From: Parus major
Lineage: Eukaryota; Chordata; Aves; Passeriformes; Paridae
NCBI RefSeq assembly: GCF_001522545.3
Contig: NC_031768.1
Coordinates: 5,206,320 to 5,270,319, forward strand
Direction of reading: 5' to 3'
Length of the DNA stretch: 64,000 bases
Below, in pieces: positions 26,125-38,400 of this stretch (position 1 is the first letter of the stretch; each line of letters begins with the position of its first letter). A model generated the notes under the pieces. That model saw only the letters and a program-made list of their open reading frames with translations, did no database searches and had not been told where the DNA came from. The position numbers and the translations under genes are program-made.

Positions 26125-26465
26125 TTGTGTAAGTGGAAAAATCCACCGAGGAGTTCGCTGCCAAATGTCCCCCGCAGGGCTCATCTGGGGTTACCTCTCC
26201 GCCGTGCCTCAGCAGCGGGGGCTCGGCCGCCCTCTCCCACCTCCGGCCTGTGCCCGTCTGAGGCCGGAGCTGGGAGGGCTGCGATCCTCCTGACCTGCCA
26301 AGTGGGGAAATTCCTCTGCACGCAGCAAAAACACCTCCCTGGCTTTTAATGGAACGTATCCTCCTCGGTGTGGAGACAAAGGCAGAGCCCCGCCACGGCC
26401 TGTTCCTCCCGCCGGGCAGCGCGGCCCTGGCTGCGCTCCCGTCCGAGCGGCACCGGCGACAGCCT
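26125..26465. promoter_or_regulatory. Orphan CpG-rich block
   Basis: A block of about 340 bases has many CpGs (for example GCCGCCC, CCGCCGGGC, GGCACCGGCGAC), while the DNA on both sides is CpG-poor. It lies about 17 kb downstream of the SIK1 stop and overlaps no recognisable coding exon. It could be a promoter of an unannotated noncoding RNA, a regulatory island, or the edge of a missing exon near the gap at 25950. A T-rich run follows at 26532. Confidence 0.5.
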
Positions 26466-26531
26466 GTTTTTGACAGCTCTGCATAAGCACAGTTATTTCT
26501 AGCACAGTTTCCCTGAGCTGTGCCAACAGGC

Positions 26532-26558
<27 letters not shown>
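26532..26558. repeat. Poly-T run
   Basis: About 27 consecutive T. It may be the tail of a minus-strand retroposed sequence or simple slippage. A minus-strand ORF that starts in it reads as a run of lysines and is not a gene. Confidence 0.95.
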
Positions 26559-26565
<7 letters not shown>

Positions 26566-27175
26566 ATATTTTCAGCCCCCATCTAGCCCTAGAGTGCTAT
26601 ATTCTCCACCTAGACACGGGTGTAGTGTTACAGGCCCCGGATGAGGCTGTGGGCAGGAGGAAGGATGACCTGAGTTCTTGTAAAGCACTTCTACCATAAT
26701 CTCTGGGGCTTTGGCCTCTGACCTGGGCTTAACCACGCGTGGTGAGAACACAGACAGAGCTCCAGCTACTTTGGCCCTGCTGCTTTTCTGTCTCCTCGTA
26801 CAAAGCACCACTTTGCTCCCCAGGTAGTGCCATGGTGGGAGCACAAGCTGTGTCTGAGGGAGATGTTTGCTGAGCAGGACTTGTCGAGCCTGTCCCCCTC
26901 TCATCAAACCACCACAACTCACAGCAGTGCCCTGGCAAGGCTGGATTGAGCTGAAAGGAAAGAAATGAAGCTCTTTGAGCAGCTGACTGTGCTTGCCTTT
27001 CCCAATTGCCATCCCTGTCCCAAACTCCTCGACTGCCACAGATCTGGGCTCCTGGGCTGCAGCTCTGCTTGTGGCCTTGGTAAGAACATCCCTCACGCTC
27101 ACATAACCACTCTCTGGGGATCTTTCTCAAGTACATCCCTTGGTGGAATAAAGTGTACTCCTTCGGTAAACCCAT
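26559..27175. other. Intergenic, nothing recognised
   Basis: Overlapping minus-strand ORFs here (148 and 176 codons) show no domain, no start context and no codon bias. Confidence 0.5.
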
Positions 27176-27242
27176 CTCCTTTTGGTTGGACTTGGGTGAC
27201 CCTTGTGGGTCCCTTCCAAATCAGGATATTCTATGATCTCAC
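27176..27242 (+). mobile_element. CR1 LINE 3' tip
   Basis: TTTTGGTTGGACTTGGGTGA, GGGTCCCTTCCAAATCAGGA and TATTCTATGATCTCAC match the CR1 3' terminus. Confidence 0.75.
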
Positions 27243-30200
27243 AATTTTTTAGATCCTTCTTTTAGTGACAAAGGACATATCAGTGGGTATCTGTCATTGC
27301 ATCAGTTGCAGGAATTCTGCAGAAAAACCCGGATCTAGCTTTGGCTGCTGGATTTAAGGAGTTTCTGACTGTTTTTTGTGGGATATGAGTGTGAGAGAAA
27401 GGAACCCAGGTCTCCAAGGTGGTTTTGCGTTGCAGAGAGCTTCCCCACAGAGCCCTCCCCTCAGCCCTTCCAGCCCCCTCTCTATTTACTTATGTATGAT
27501 TTCTTTAGCTCTAATCTGCTACTTTGTTCTTGTGGAGCTGGAGCTAACACATAAATAAGACAAACAAAGCAGAGAGAGTCCTCTAATGCCTCTCTGCACT
27601 GTTGCTCCTCAGAGCCAAACTAGATTTTAGGAGCTTGTCTGTGCCCATTGCTGTTTTCTCACCTGAAACCATAATCTTCTCTTTGTGCTTTTGTGCTTTC
27701 CGTCACTTCCATAGCAACCAGTTGTGATGGCTCTGAGGATTATCGCTTCAGGAAGGAAATAAGCAGTGATGGAAGAAAGAAAGGACCTGTTTTTTTGCTC
27801 TGATCCTACTTTTATGATGAGTGCAGATAAAATAGTGTTTTTAACTGATCTCCAGACAGTCCACAAACTGAAAGGGTCGCCACAAAGTTGGGTTTGTTTC
27901 CTCCTTTTCTGTGAGTCATTGTGTTCAGGGCTTCTGGCTGAACCAAAACAATATGAGAAACACGTTTACCAAGAGCCTGCTCACCTTGCTTGGCTGACCT
28001 GTCCAGCTCAATCAGTTCATGCAATCAAATTGACTTTCCTCAGAAGGAATCACTAGTCTGGCACTAATGCAGCACAAAATATTTGTGCAAATTCCTCAGT
28101 AATAAAAACATTCTGAGGAAAGGACCTGGATAACACATGCTCATTGGTCACAGTGAAGGCTGGGAAAACAAACAGAATAGTTTTCTGAGCTTTTGGCTGG
28201 CTTAACTGGTAGAAGTCCTGTAGGTAACAGTATCAATTTGGGAGAGAGACTTCTAGAGATCACAAGGATTATTTTATTTCTCTCCAGAGCCTCAGTCAGA
28301 TCAAGAAACTCAGATATCTGGTGTCATAAGAAACAACATTGAGGATACTGCAGGGAAAAAGGGGTAGGGTGAGCCCATCAGCCAAAATCTGCCAGGAGAG
28401 TACAGAGCAGTACAAGTCCCTCAAAGTACTGCAGGAGGATCAGGGGGAGCTGAAAACAGGGTTAATGATATGTGTGATCAGTCCTGGGAAAAACCACTGG
28501 GGAGAGACCCTTCCCTGGAGGAGAAGGATGGGAAAGGTGGGAGAGCAATGGAAATCTGTGAGTCAGCAGTGAGCTGCTAAGGGAAATGCTACCAGAATCC
28601 AGAGTCAAACAGGGACAAAACCTCCTATTTCCTGACTGCTGTTCTTTTGCTGCAGATGCTGCAGATGTGGCTCTGCAGGGTCTGCCACACCTGGGTCTCC
28701 ACAGTCATTTGTGCAACCCCTTGCAATGCCAGGCATCAACACCCTCCAGCAGACCAGCATGGAGGATTCTTTGTGCTGCTCTTATTGTCCTGAAGAGCCC
28801 CTGTAATTTGTATTATTGTTTTCCTAGAAGTGACGGTGTGTTCTGGAGAAATGTGCGTTATTTGAGGTGCTCAACACAGTGATTTTTTTGTCAATGCTGG
28901 TTCAGTGACAAACTAAATGGAAAACAAGCTCATTCCTTCTACAGGGTATTGTTACTACTAAGCCTGACTAATCGCCCCCTGACAGCAGCAGAAATCTGCT
29001 GGGGAAGGAGCTCCAAGGTGGGAATGGCAGAACCCAGATCCTCTCCTCAGGAAGCCCTTGGGGGAGCCGTGCTCTTTCCACTCCAGCAGGACCGTGCTCT
29101 CCAAGTGTGCTGCCCACTCCCAAAGAAGCCAGCTCCTGCCCAAGCCTGTGTGTCTCATCCCATTAATAAATGTCTTCTGAAGGGCACAAAACATCCAGAT
29201 GCTGGATCTGTGTTCTGGTTCAGGGCTATGGAGGAGGCTTGCTTTTTTTTATCTTTTCTTGGGTAGAGGTGGTTTGTTGTGAGGATTTCCTTGTGGTGCT
29301 GTCCCTGGCAATGGCATGCCCAAGGAGAGCAGCAAGGCTGTCCCCCCCTCTACCAGCAGCCTGCTTTCCTGAGAAAAGGTTCCCCCAGAGCCCTGAGGGG
29401 CTGGGAGACATGCTGGCACCTGGTTCTGGGCTACCCAGGAAGGCCCACCTCATGAGCCAAGTCAGTGGGAAGCTGTCACAGGTACGCTGCTCTACCACAA
29501 CCATGTGCTGGCAGCCCAAGGCAAAGTGGGTGGAAGAAAAAGACTATCTTGGTGGGGAGTGAGAGGAGTGGAGTGTGGTGGGTTGATGCCTGCAGCACCA
29601 CTCACAATTTCACTGTGGCTGCTGGGACTGGCAGGAAAGTTCCAGCACCGATGTGCTCAGCGCGGGTCAGGAGGTGCCACCATCCCAGTGGGTATCTGTG
29701 GGCTTGGGGCAGAGCTGCTAAGTTGGGTCCAGCCACTCATGTGGCTCTGGATAGGTGGGGTCACACCTTCCCTGTCTCCCAAAGTGCTGCCACACCAAGC
29801 TGAGAGCACCAGGCTGGGAAAGGTGAGGTGAAGATTTGTGCAGGTGACCTTGAAAAGCTGGAGAGAAAAGCCATTTGCATGTGTACTTTAGGAAATCTCT
29901 CCAAGGAGCCTAACGAAAGCTCTAATCACAAACCACCTTCAAGCCTGCAGTAATGACAAAGGGGAGCTTAGAACCACGAACAGGGTAATGCTCTGAACTA
30001 ATACATATTCACCATCTCTCACGTGGCGCTTGCATCAATCAGATCTGCTTCATTCTTCACAGTCTGATTCAAGACAGGTCATACATAATCTTTTTTTCTT
30101 TTTGTTCGAGTCTGTGCTGGAGAATGGCAGTTCCAGTTCTGTTTACCAGGCTGTGCTGCAGTGATTGTTTAGCTGATGACTTTGGTGTGGTGTGTTAGAA

Positions 30201-30340
30201 AGGATTAGTTTCCTTGTGGGCATGTGCACAGGTACATAGAAAATGAAATATTTTCTTGTTGAAAACTTCTGGGGCAAAACTAGGCTAGGATATATTTGGC
30301 AAAAAGCCCCAAAGGGACATTTTTCAGAATGTTACTCTTA
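27243..30340. other. Intergenic with no recognised gene
   Basis: Chance ORFs only. No exon signals or named repeats. Confidence 0.5.
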
Positions 30341-30427
30341 AACCTCTTCACATCAGGGACATGACTGTCCTCTATGTGGAGATCTTTTCCACCACTTTGA
30401 CAATGTAAAATGTCCTCCAGGGAACAG
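30341..30427 (+). repeat. Dispersed repeat, copy A
   Basis: AAACCTCTTCACATCAGGGA, CATGACTGTCCTCTATGTGG and CACCACTTTGACAATGTAAA recur in the same order and strand at 31662-31740. The copies look about three-quarters identical by eye. Family unknown. Confidence 0.75.
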
Positions 30428-31661
30428 TCAACATTTCATTTCCTTTTGGCGAAACTTTTTTTTTGTGTTAGATGAAAAGGAAAGAAAGACAAGGTGAGAG
30501 AATAACATTAAAAAAAAAAAAAAAAAGACAATAAAAAATTTACTAGGACTTGTAGGGAGGACAACATGCAAACCCAAGACTGCAGGGTCACATAAAAGTA
30601 AGGCTGGAATAGAGATAGTTAGGTCACATGGTCCCATAAAGCAGGACCAGATGGACAGAAACCTGCTTTATTGCAGGTCTGAAACAGTCCAATGTGCTGA
30701 AAACTCTCCCAAGCCCTCCCTCCCCATAAAAGCTTGCCTTTTCCATTCACCTTTCTCTGTTCCTTTGGCTACAAGATAGCAGAGACCTACAGGGCACAGG
30801 TGGAGGAACACAGAAAGCTTGTGGTGCATGCAGACAAAAGGAACAAAAGAAAACACACAAAAAAAAGGCTGGTGATGTATGAAGCCAGTAACTAAAGCCT
30901 TTCACACAAACTTCTTCCTTAATTACTGTATTTAGCGCCACTGGCGTAATCAAGAACACGGAGCCGTGACTGTTCAGTCAGTCGTGACAGACCCGGCACA
31001 GGGTAACCTCATCCCCTCTCCTCACTGCCTTCCCTGAAGCCTTTTCCAAGGGCATCCTTCCTTCTCTAACCCTGCAGCCTAGAAAATAAGTCAAGGGTGG
31101 ATTCTGAGCTGTACAGGATGTTCTGTATGCTGAAATGACTACTGTCAGTATGCCACATTGTATCTATATTCTATAGATTCTATATATATCTACAGGTATT
31201 CTATACCTAGGAGCCACAAGAATCACCCAAAGCTAAAACTGACCTGGCAACATCAACTCTGGCTATATTTCCTTATTACAATTCCTGGGGAAGCAGATTT
31301 CACTTAAAAGGTGCCCTCCTGCTCTTCTCTCTGCTGTGCATGCAGCTCCCTCCATCCAGCTGTGACCATCTCTGTTTGCCTCTCTCTGCTCTAAGACAAC
31401 TTTCAAAAATTACCTGGTTTAAAAGAAACAAATCTGTATTTTGGGATTTTTTTTTTTTGTTTTTTTGATAAGAGTTTTAGTAAGCTGAGACAATTAAGAG
31501 CTTTTTTTCCTCCATGCTCACCAAAAGGATTGAGCTGGTGCCCCAGAGGTTTTGGAGAGTTACCTTTGAAAACAGGAGTGATGGTGAACTGCTGGCAAAG
31601 AGAGGACATGGACTGAGCAGGAGGGATCAGAGTGTGAATTCCCATTTTGTTGCTCAGGAAA

Positions 31662-31750
31662 GTTAAGCCTCTACACATCAGGCATGTGGCTGTCCTCTAC
31701 AGGGAGGCTTTTCCCACCACCTTGACAATGTAAAACACCCAATGAGCAAG
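31662..31750 (+). repeat. Dispersed repeat, copy B
   Basis: TTAAGCCTCTACACATCAGG, CATGTGGCTGTCCTCTACAG and CACCACCTTGACAATGTAAA match copy A at 30341-30427. They could be two members of an old TE family, flanking repeats of one element, or a local duplication. Confidence 0.75.
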
Positions 31751-32574
31751 CAATATTCTCATCCCCTTAAAATGAATGTCTTGGCTGCAGAGGGATGTCA
31801 TCCTGCAAAAACCAGGATCAGATAGAAGCTCTTGTTATAACATGAAGTACTTGGGCTGTGGAATAACTCCAAGTTCATGTTGTTTGGGAAACCCCATTAT
31901 TATGATTACACTCCTTTTAAATTTCCTGACTTCCTCACGGCTCCTCTTCCAGCCTGAACTTTGCATTCTTTTCTCTCTTTCCCATCATTTAGTTGTAACT
32001 AATGAAAGGGAGAGGAGGGAAATGTTAAAAGTTAATTTCAATAGAGCATCAAAATTCCTTACCAACAGTTATTTTCCAACTTCCACTCAAATTTAACAAT
32101 CTCATAAATATCATTGAGGATGCACCATATTCATGCCAAGGCTTCAGGGATTTGTTCAGAATGAAAATGAGGTGGGGAAAATTGCATCTGTGCAGGTATT
32201 GGCTCCATTCAGCCCTCCCCAAAGATCATAGGCACTTTACCACACATCCCAGCTGAAGCTGGAACACTCCTGGGAGAGGAGTGTGGGGTGATAAACACCA
32301 GGGAGAACAGGACTGGCAGAGCCATCAAAATAGGATAACAGGAATTAGCTGAATAAGTAAGACATAAATGTCCTCTTCCTACAGCCCTGTTCCTCATCAC
32401 TGCTCTGCAGATAGAGTAACTAAATTAGGCAGAAGAACCTTTAGGAGGAATATGACGGGAAGCAAAATCCTGACAGCAAAGCCTGTTCGGCTTCCCTCAA
32501 GGGAACGCTTGAGTCATTTGAACAATAGACTGGACCAAGTGCTGGAAAATGGGCAGGAGGGAATAAATCTGCCT
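31751..32574. other. Intergenic, nothing recognised
   Basis: No coding or repeat signature beyond the dispersed repeat just before it. Confidence 0.5.
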
Positions 32575-32642
32575 TAGCAGAGGGATGTATCAGATGACCT
32601 CACAAGTTGTTTCCACCCATAAATCTGGGATTCTGTGACAAG
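32575..32642 (+). mobile_element. Possible CR1 LINE 3' tip
   Basis: GATGTATCAGATGACCTCAC, AAGTTGTTTCCACCC and CTGGGATTCTGTGACA resemble a decayed CR1 end. Confidence 0.45.
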
Positions 32643-35600
32643 ACCTGAGCCAGAAGAGGGCTGGGGCAACATCACAAATGCAAACACCCATATCCATGTA
32701 CGTGGGAGCTCTGGGTGACCACACTGACCTATGTGTTACATGAATGACCACACATATTCCAGTGTGGAAACTGCTTTCCATCACCCATGGATTTGGGATC
32801 TGACTTGTGGGTGCACCTCACCACCCAGCCCATGTCCTATTTACAGGGTGAGGGAACATACCTGGCGTATCTGTGTCACTCAGTTTTTTTCATAACTAAA
32901 ATACTTCATCTAGATTAGGCTCAGTAGCTTCTGGGGCATTCCAGATTCTCTTTTTTCTTCTTCCAGTGTTGGAATTTTGGGACCTCCATCTGGAAATTTT
33001 TGTGGGAAGGAAGGGCCCTCAAGTCTACTGATCTTAATCCAGATCAACAAAATTTAGGCCTTTCTCCCAGCACCACAAATTTAAAAAATCACAGTACAGA
33101 AGAAAAGAAACAAGCAACAAATATTAAATTATTAAAAGAACTGGGATCACTTTGGTTTATAATAATGAATAATGCACATAATCCACCTGCTAGATGTTAA
33201 TACTCTTAGTATCAACTTCATCCCTTCAAGGATTTCAATTCTCAAAGAAACCTTCTCACATGAGTAAAATATCAGGATGAGGAAGCAGGGACCTGGTTCC
33301 CAGGAGGTGAGAGAGTAAGCATGAGACATTCTCTTCCTTATTGCCTGTAAAATGAAGCTCTCATTCATACCTATGCATGTACATGCCTGCACACTACTGC
33401 TGGTAGCTCAGACAAAAGTCAGGGTTCAAACCCACCAAAAACTTCTCGAAACTCCCATTCCCACCCTCCTTCAACTCTCCAGGGAAGAGGGATGGAGTTC
33501 CTCATTTCGAGCCTTTCTGTGCTCTGTGTCACCACAATTCAGCACCACTCCTACCCTCCATCCATCCCTGGCTACCAACAGCTGCCCATCACCCTCCAGC
33601 AAAGAGCATCCATCCATCCATCCCGCCTGTGGTTCCCCCTCTCATCACTCACCCCAGGAAAAGTTTCCCTGGTTGTTAGTGAGTCTTGCAAAGCCTTATT
33701 AGCCCCTCATTACCTGGCAGGACTGACAATAAGCAATAACCAACAAGTCATTTAGGCAAAGAAAGAGCTCCTGAGAGTGCCATTATTAATTCTGGGAATA
33801 TTATTTTGTGTGGTACTGAGAAATGGCAGTGATTCAGGCTCGGAACACAACTCAGGGAGCTCAAGGCACTCCATGGACCCACGTATTCGGGCACACAGTC
33901 ATGGATGTACGTGTGCATTCCCACTCCTGGTGATGCCTATCAGCCAGGGGAAAGGAGGTGAGTTAGTCTGTACTGCTCTGGCTGGACTGGGCACATCTAC
34001 AGCCAGAGTCACACCTGATCCCTCACCTTGTCCTGCCAGACACCAGCTCTGAGCAGCAGTCTGCAGTGGTAGCTCTCCTGTTCCCCTGCCACAGCCCCCT
34101 CCTGCACCAGGACACAAACACCCCTTTTCTCAATCATCAAAAACTCAGCCCTTCCCTTCAGTGCACCTGAGGGAACAGTTAAGCTTCAGCAAATGCTTAA
34201 AAAACAGTTCAGAAGCCCTTTGGAATTGCACCCCTAACCTGCTTGGGTGAGCCCACTCCAAAACTCCCCCCTGTATGCAATTTCAAGAGCACCAACCCTT
34301 TCAGAAGGCAATCCCTTCTAGACCAGTCATCTGCTTGGCCCCAGGGGTGAGATGCAGGAAGATGAGTTTGGGGAGATCTCCCTGGCTCCTGCTCCAGCAC
34401 AGCCCCTGCTGCTGGCACATGAAGCACATGAGGATGTCAGGAGGAACACAGCTCATCTCTGCAGAGAGGGAAGGCTCCTCTTTGGCACTGGAGCCAAGTC
34501 CAATTTCAATGATGCAACTGGGCTTGAGCAGGCAAGGGAGTGACTGGGATGGTCTGGACATGCAAGGTCTTCTGCAGAGAGCAATTAGGAGCTGCTGTGA
34601 TTTCCTCATCAGCTCTGGTAACGGCTGGCGTGACAGGGGAAAAAACTGGTAACACTGGAAGCTTTTATCCTTTTAGCTACTCCAGCAAACAACATGCACC
34701 TGAAAGTATGATCTCAGAGATCACAAACTCAGGTGAAAGCGAGCTCAGTTCACAGGCAAGACTTGGTGGTGGCTCATCAGCCTTGCTGCAATCAGCTCCA
34801 AAGCAGCCTAAGCCCTGGACAATGTGCTGGTCACCAAGAAAAATCCAAATAAAAACACACAGCAGGCAAAAAACCCCCAACCTGTGGTCTGCCCATGTGG
34901 CTGTGACATGCAGTGCAGGCATCCATGGCAGCTGGAATCCAGCAGCCAGTTAAACCAGTGGGAGAGGTACTCCTGGGGTGCCTGGCTCTTGCTCTGCTGC
35001 ATGAATTGAGGTGTAAGGGCACATCCTGCCCTGAGGAACTGGTTAATCCTGCTGGCTCGAGGGCTGAGTGCAGCCAGTGACTTGATTGCATTTACAGTGG
35101 TAGGCCAGTTATTGAATCCAATTAGTAGGGTCCTGCCTGCACAGAAGTGGATCCACCTGGAGACCAGGAGGGTGGTTATGGGCCTGTGAGACAGAATCTG
35201 TGCTGAAGAACAACCAGGCATTGCTACACCCCTGTGTCTGCTACCTGGAGCTGGGATAAAGTGGATTTTGCAGTGTGTGACTAACCCCAAAATGTGCCAA
35301 GGTGGGCCTCTGTGCAGCAACATGACTCACTTCCTTTTGAGGACAAATTTCCCCCCATTCCCACAGGTCCAGCAGCATGAACAAACTTGTAGCCTGGTCA
35401 TAGCAACACCTCCATCACAGGACCCTCTCCTGTTGCCTGGGACATCCCAGCATCTCCCACCTCTTGTGCCACTGATGGCAGGGGGCTGGGGTAGAAGAGA
35501 CACCAGCACTGGATGCACCAAAGCTGCCCAGAGAGCTCCTTTCCACAAACAAGAGGCACGAGGAGGGAACCAGGATTCCAGTTTCCCTCCTGCTACTCTG

Positions 35601-36844
35601 ACATTCATCTTCCCAGGCTGAAACACAGCATCTCCCTCCTTTTCTCTGGACAGCACAGCTCCCACCACACACTGGGCTGCTGAATGGGGTCTCCTTCCCA
35701 ACAGCAGTCAGTGTGCAAGGCTGGCTGTGTGGCCTGAAGTCATTTGTCCTGTCAGACCTCCTGTTCCTCTCTGCTCCTCACCCCTCCTGTGGGAACACAA
35801 CCCATGGGGCCACATCCTCTGGATGCCTGCAACTCATCGTGTCTGACTTTGGAGGTTTGCAACAGAGATCTGTGTAATCAAAGCTGCATTTCCGTGTCAA
35901 AGTCATTATGAAGACATTGCTGTAGCCTTTTAAAACCATCTTAGCTCAACTAATCCATAGGGAAGACTTTGCTCCCTCTGGGACAGAGAGACTCCCAAAA
36001 TTCAAAGTGCACAAAGAGTTTTTAACTTCCCTAGACCAAACTTAAGACAAATATGCCAGTTTTTCTTAGACATACCAGGAAAGGGAAATCAGCAATGGTC
36101 ATATAAATAACTGTCTAATCTGCCCAGCATTAAAGTCAGTTTGGTGGCTCTGTGTTCTCGTTCTCCTTGTGCTCACTTTTCATGAGCAGAGAGCAGAAAT
36201 GTTCATGGAAAATGGGTTTCAGAGGCGTGTGCATAACTGTTCCTGGAAATCTAATTTTACATGTTCAATAAAATCATCTGCTACCAAACAAGAGTTGAAC
36301 AGGAAAAACCCATGAAGACACTTAGCTGACCACTGCACAATTACCTTCACTGGGTCCAAAGAACAGAAAGTGTGAATGTATCCCAGCAAATGTACGAGTA
36401 ATATTGTTAGGCAACCAGGAAAAAGCAGCTAAAATAAAATGATTAATGACTTCTTTTTTTTTTTTTTCCTAATGTGGTGTGAACAGGAAGGTTTAAAGCT
36501 CAGTTTTTGCAAGATGTTTCTTGCAGGAGCAGATCTGTTTGGAAATCCAGCAGATGCCTGGAGATAATGGCTGTGAGAAGCCTTAAATACTCATCCACCT
36601 ATCAAGTGTGTAGACAAGCTCACCAAATGATAACATCTTGTTACCTTACCAGGAAATGGGGAAGAAATGATCAGCAAGATTAGGCAAAAGAAAAGGTATT
36701 TAGCTAGAATTTCTGAAATCCCTTCCAGCTCTTGACTAAGATATTTTTCTCATCACAGAATAAACCAAGGACTGTTAAAAAAACACAGTTGCCCAGGGTA
36801 GCGGAAAGGGATGTAAGACAGAAGCACTAAAAAAGCACCCCGGC
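32643..36844. other. Intergenic with no recognised gene
   Basis: Contains a short (CATC)n tract at 33607-33623 and a T run at 36456-36468. ORFs of up to 171 codons (35323-34808, minus) have no family features. Confidence 0.5.
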
Positions 36845-37085
36845 ATGATACAGGAAAAGCTCCATCAAAAATAATGAATCTAAATTCATTGCCTCAATGG
36901 CTGAAGAAACAAAGGATGAGATTGTCTGGCTCTGGACGTCGGAGCCTTAATGTGCTGCTAATAATGTTTATATCATAAAGCAGCGGCGCTGCATTAGCTT
37001 TGATTTAGCAACGCCAGTTTACATCAGCTGAGGAAGCCATCTGTAAATTCAGCTCCACAAATGTAAATACAATGAGGGAAAAAAG
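36845..37085. promoter_or_regulatory. Candidate conserved noncoding element
   Basis: Unlike the neighbouring repeat-rich DNA, this block shows no TE similarity. It is dense in sites typical of developmental enhancers: ATAATGAAT, TAAATTCATT, TGCTAATAATG, GATTTAGC and CATCAGCTG (E-box). It lies between a T-rich run and an old CR1 copy. Conservation cannot be measured here, so the call rests on composition only. Confidence 0.3.
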
Positions 37086-37364
37086 GCTTGGTCATCCCTG
37101 GAGGACATAAGAAGGGGCTGCTGGGCTGACCTGGGCACTCCCCAGTGCCCACCCTGCTGTCACGGCTTTGTCACCTGTCTGAGGTGCAAAAGGGACGTGT
37201 GGTCTGTGTGGCTCAGCCTCTGGCTGTGCAGACAATCCAGCCAGTCCTGGCACTTCTGCTTGACTTCACTCCAGCTGTGCCCCACTCCAGCTGCACAGGG
37301 TACGGGCCTCAGAAACTCTCCAGAACTCCAAGTGCCAGCAGAAGAGATTTTCGGATAAAACTGT

Positions 37365-38400
37365 ACAAGTGATATTAACAGATTGCTGGGACCAGACGGT
37401 TTCACTCAAGAGCTCTGAGGGAACTCAGACTTGAAATTGCTGACCTATTCAGTACAATACCACAGCAGCTGTTGAAATGGCGAGGCACCACAGGAATGGA
37501 AGGTGGCAAATGTTACATTCATTCTTAAAAAGGGCCTTTAGAGGTCATCCAGAAACCTGTGGGCTGGGAAGCTGGGCAAGGCAAATTGACAGAAAGCATA
37601 ACAAAAAGCAGGATAGCTGAAAGTGTGATAGAATGGGAAAGAGCAAAGTTTGTTGAGTGAGAGCTCAGGCATTGCAAATCCATTTGTGTCAAGACCTGGG
37701 CAATTTGACGTATTTGTAAAAGATCCAGCTGCAACCAGGTGGAGAGTAATCTCAGAAAACTGAATGGCAGGTCGATGAAATAACCTATGAAACTCACCAG
37801 CAGCAAACAAAATGTGAGGTCTGTGAGAAACACCATCCCAAGTCATACTAAGACCATCAGGGGCACTAAATTAACATCAGGCAGGAAGGAAACCTCAGTC
37901 AGTGAGTTTGCTGAAGATTCCAGCTTACTCCTCAACAGGTGCAAAAAAACAAAGAGCCTTAGGAATGATTACAGAATTAAAAGAGAATGAGAATGTCTCC
38001 TTCTAGAAACCCTGCCTCAAACACAGGATGTCCACCAAGGAAGACATAGAACAATCCATGAAGACACAGAAGAAAAGAGAATTACAACAAAGTCCTACTT
38101 CTTGGCCCCCTCAGCTGAGAAGGGATTGAGAGAGATCCTGACAACTCAACATGGAAATGTGACCAGGAGACCATTATTTGTGCCTGTTGTCTCAAGGGAA
38201 AGGCAGCACAACCCAAACTATTGGGCTGGAGGTGTAATACCAAGAAAACGAAGTACTTCTTTCACACAATGCATAATTGAATTATGACACTTGTCACAGG
38301 ATGCTGTGAAGATCAGAATTATAAAAGAATTCCAAAAGGGGTTAGCCAAATTCTTGGAGGCTTGACCCATCTGCAGCTGTTAAACACAATGACCCAAATA
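37365..38400 (+). mobile_element. Ancient CR1-type LINE with reverse-transcriptase remnants
   Basis: Segments follow the order of a CR1-like ORF2. They are GCTGGGACCAGACGGTTTCA and GAACTCAGACTTGAAATTGC (37386 on), TAAAAAGGGCCTTTAGAGGT, and GTGAGTTTGCTGAAGATTCC at 37900-37919, where the polymerase FADD-type motif lies in intact elements. Then come TACTTCTTTCACACAATGCA (38253) and CAGGATGCTGTGAAGATCAG near the ORF end. The frame is broken throughout by substitutions, indels and internal losses, so it is not expressed. It resembles CR1 families known from turtles and crocodilians more than the young avian copies in this window. Confidence 0.72.

Noticed and set aside
26114..26563. Minus-strand ORF of 149 codons beginning with many lysines
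   Set aside because: The start lies in a poly-T run and the rest is a GC-rich island read in an open frame. No protein family was recognised.
33607..33623. (CATC)n tract as a notable microsatellite
   Set aside because: Only about four units; too short to merit separate comment.
34808..35323. Minus-strand ORF of 171 codons
   Set aside because: Cysteine/histidine-rich but without zinc-finger spacing or any other motif; treated as chance.
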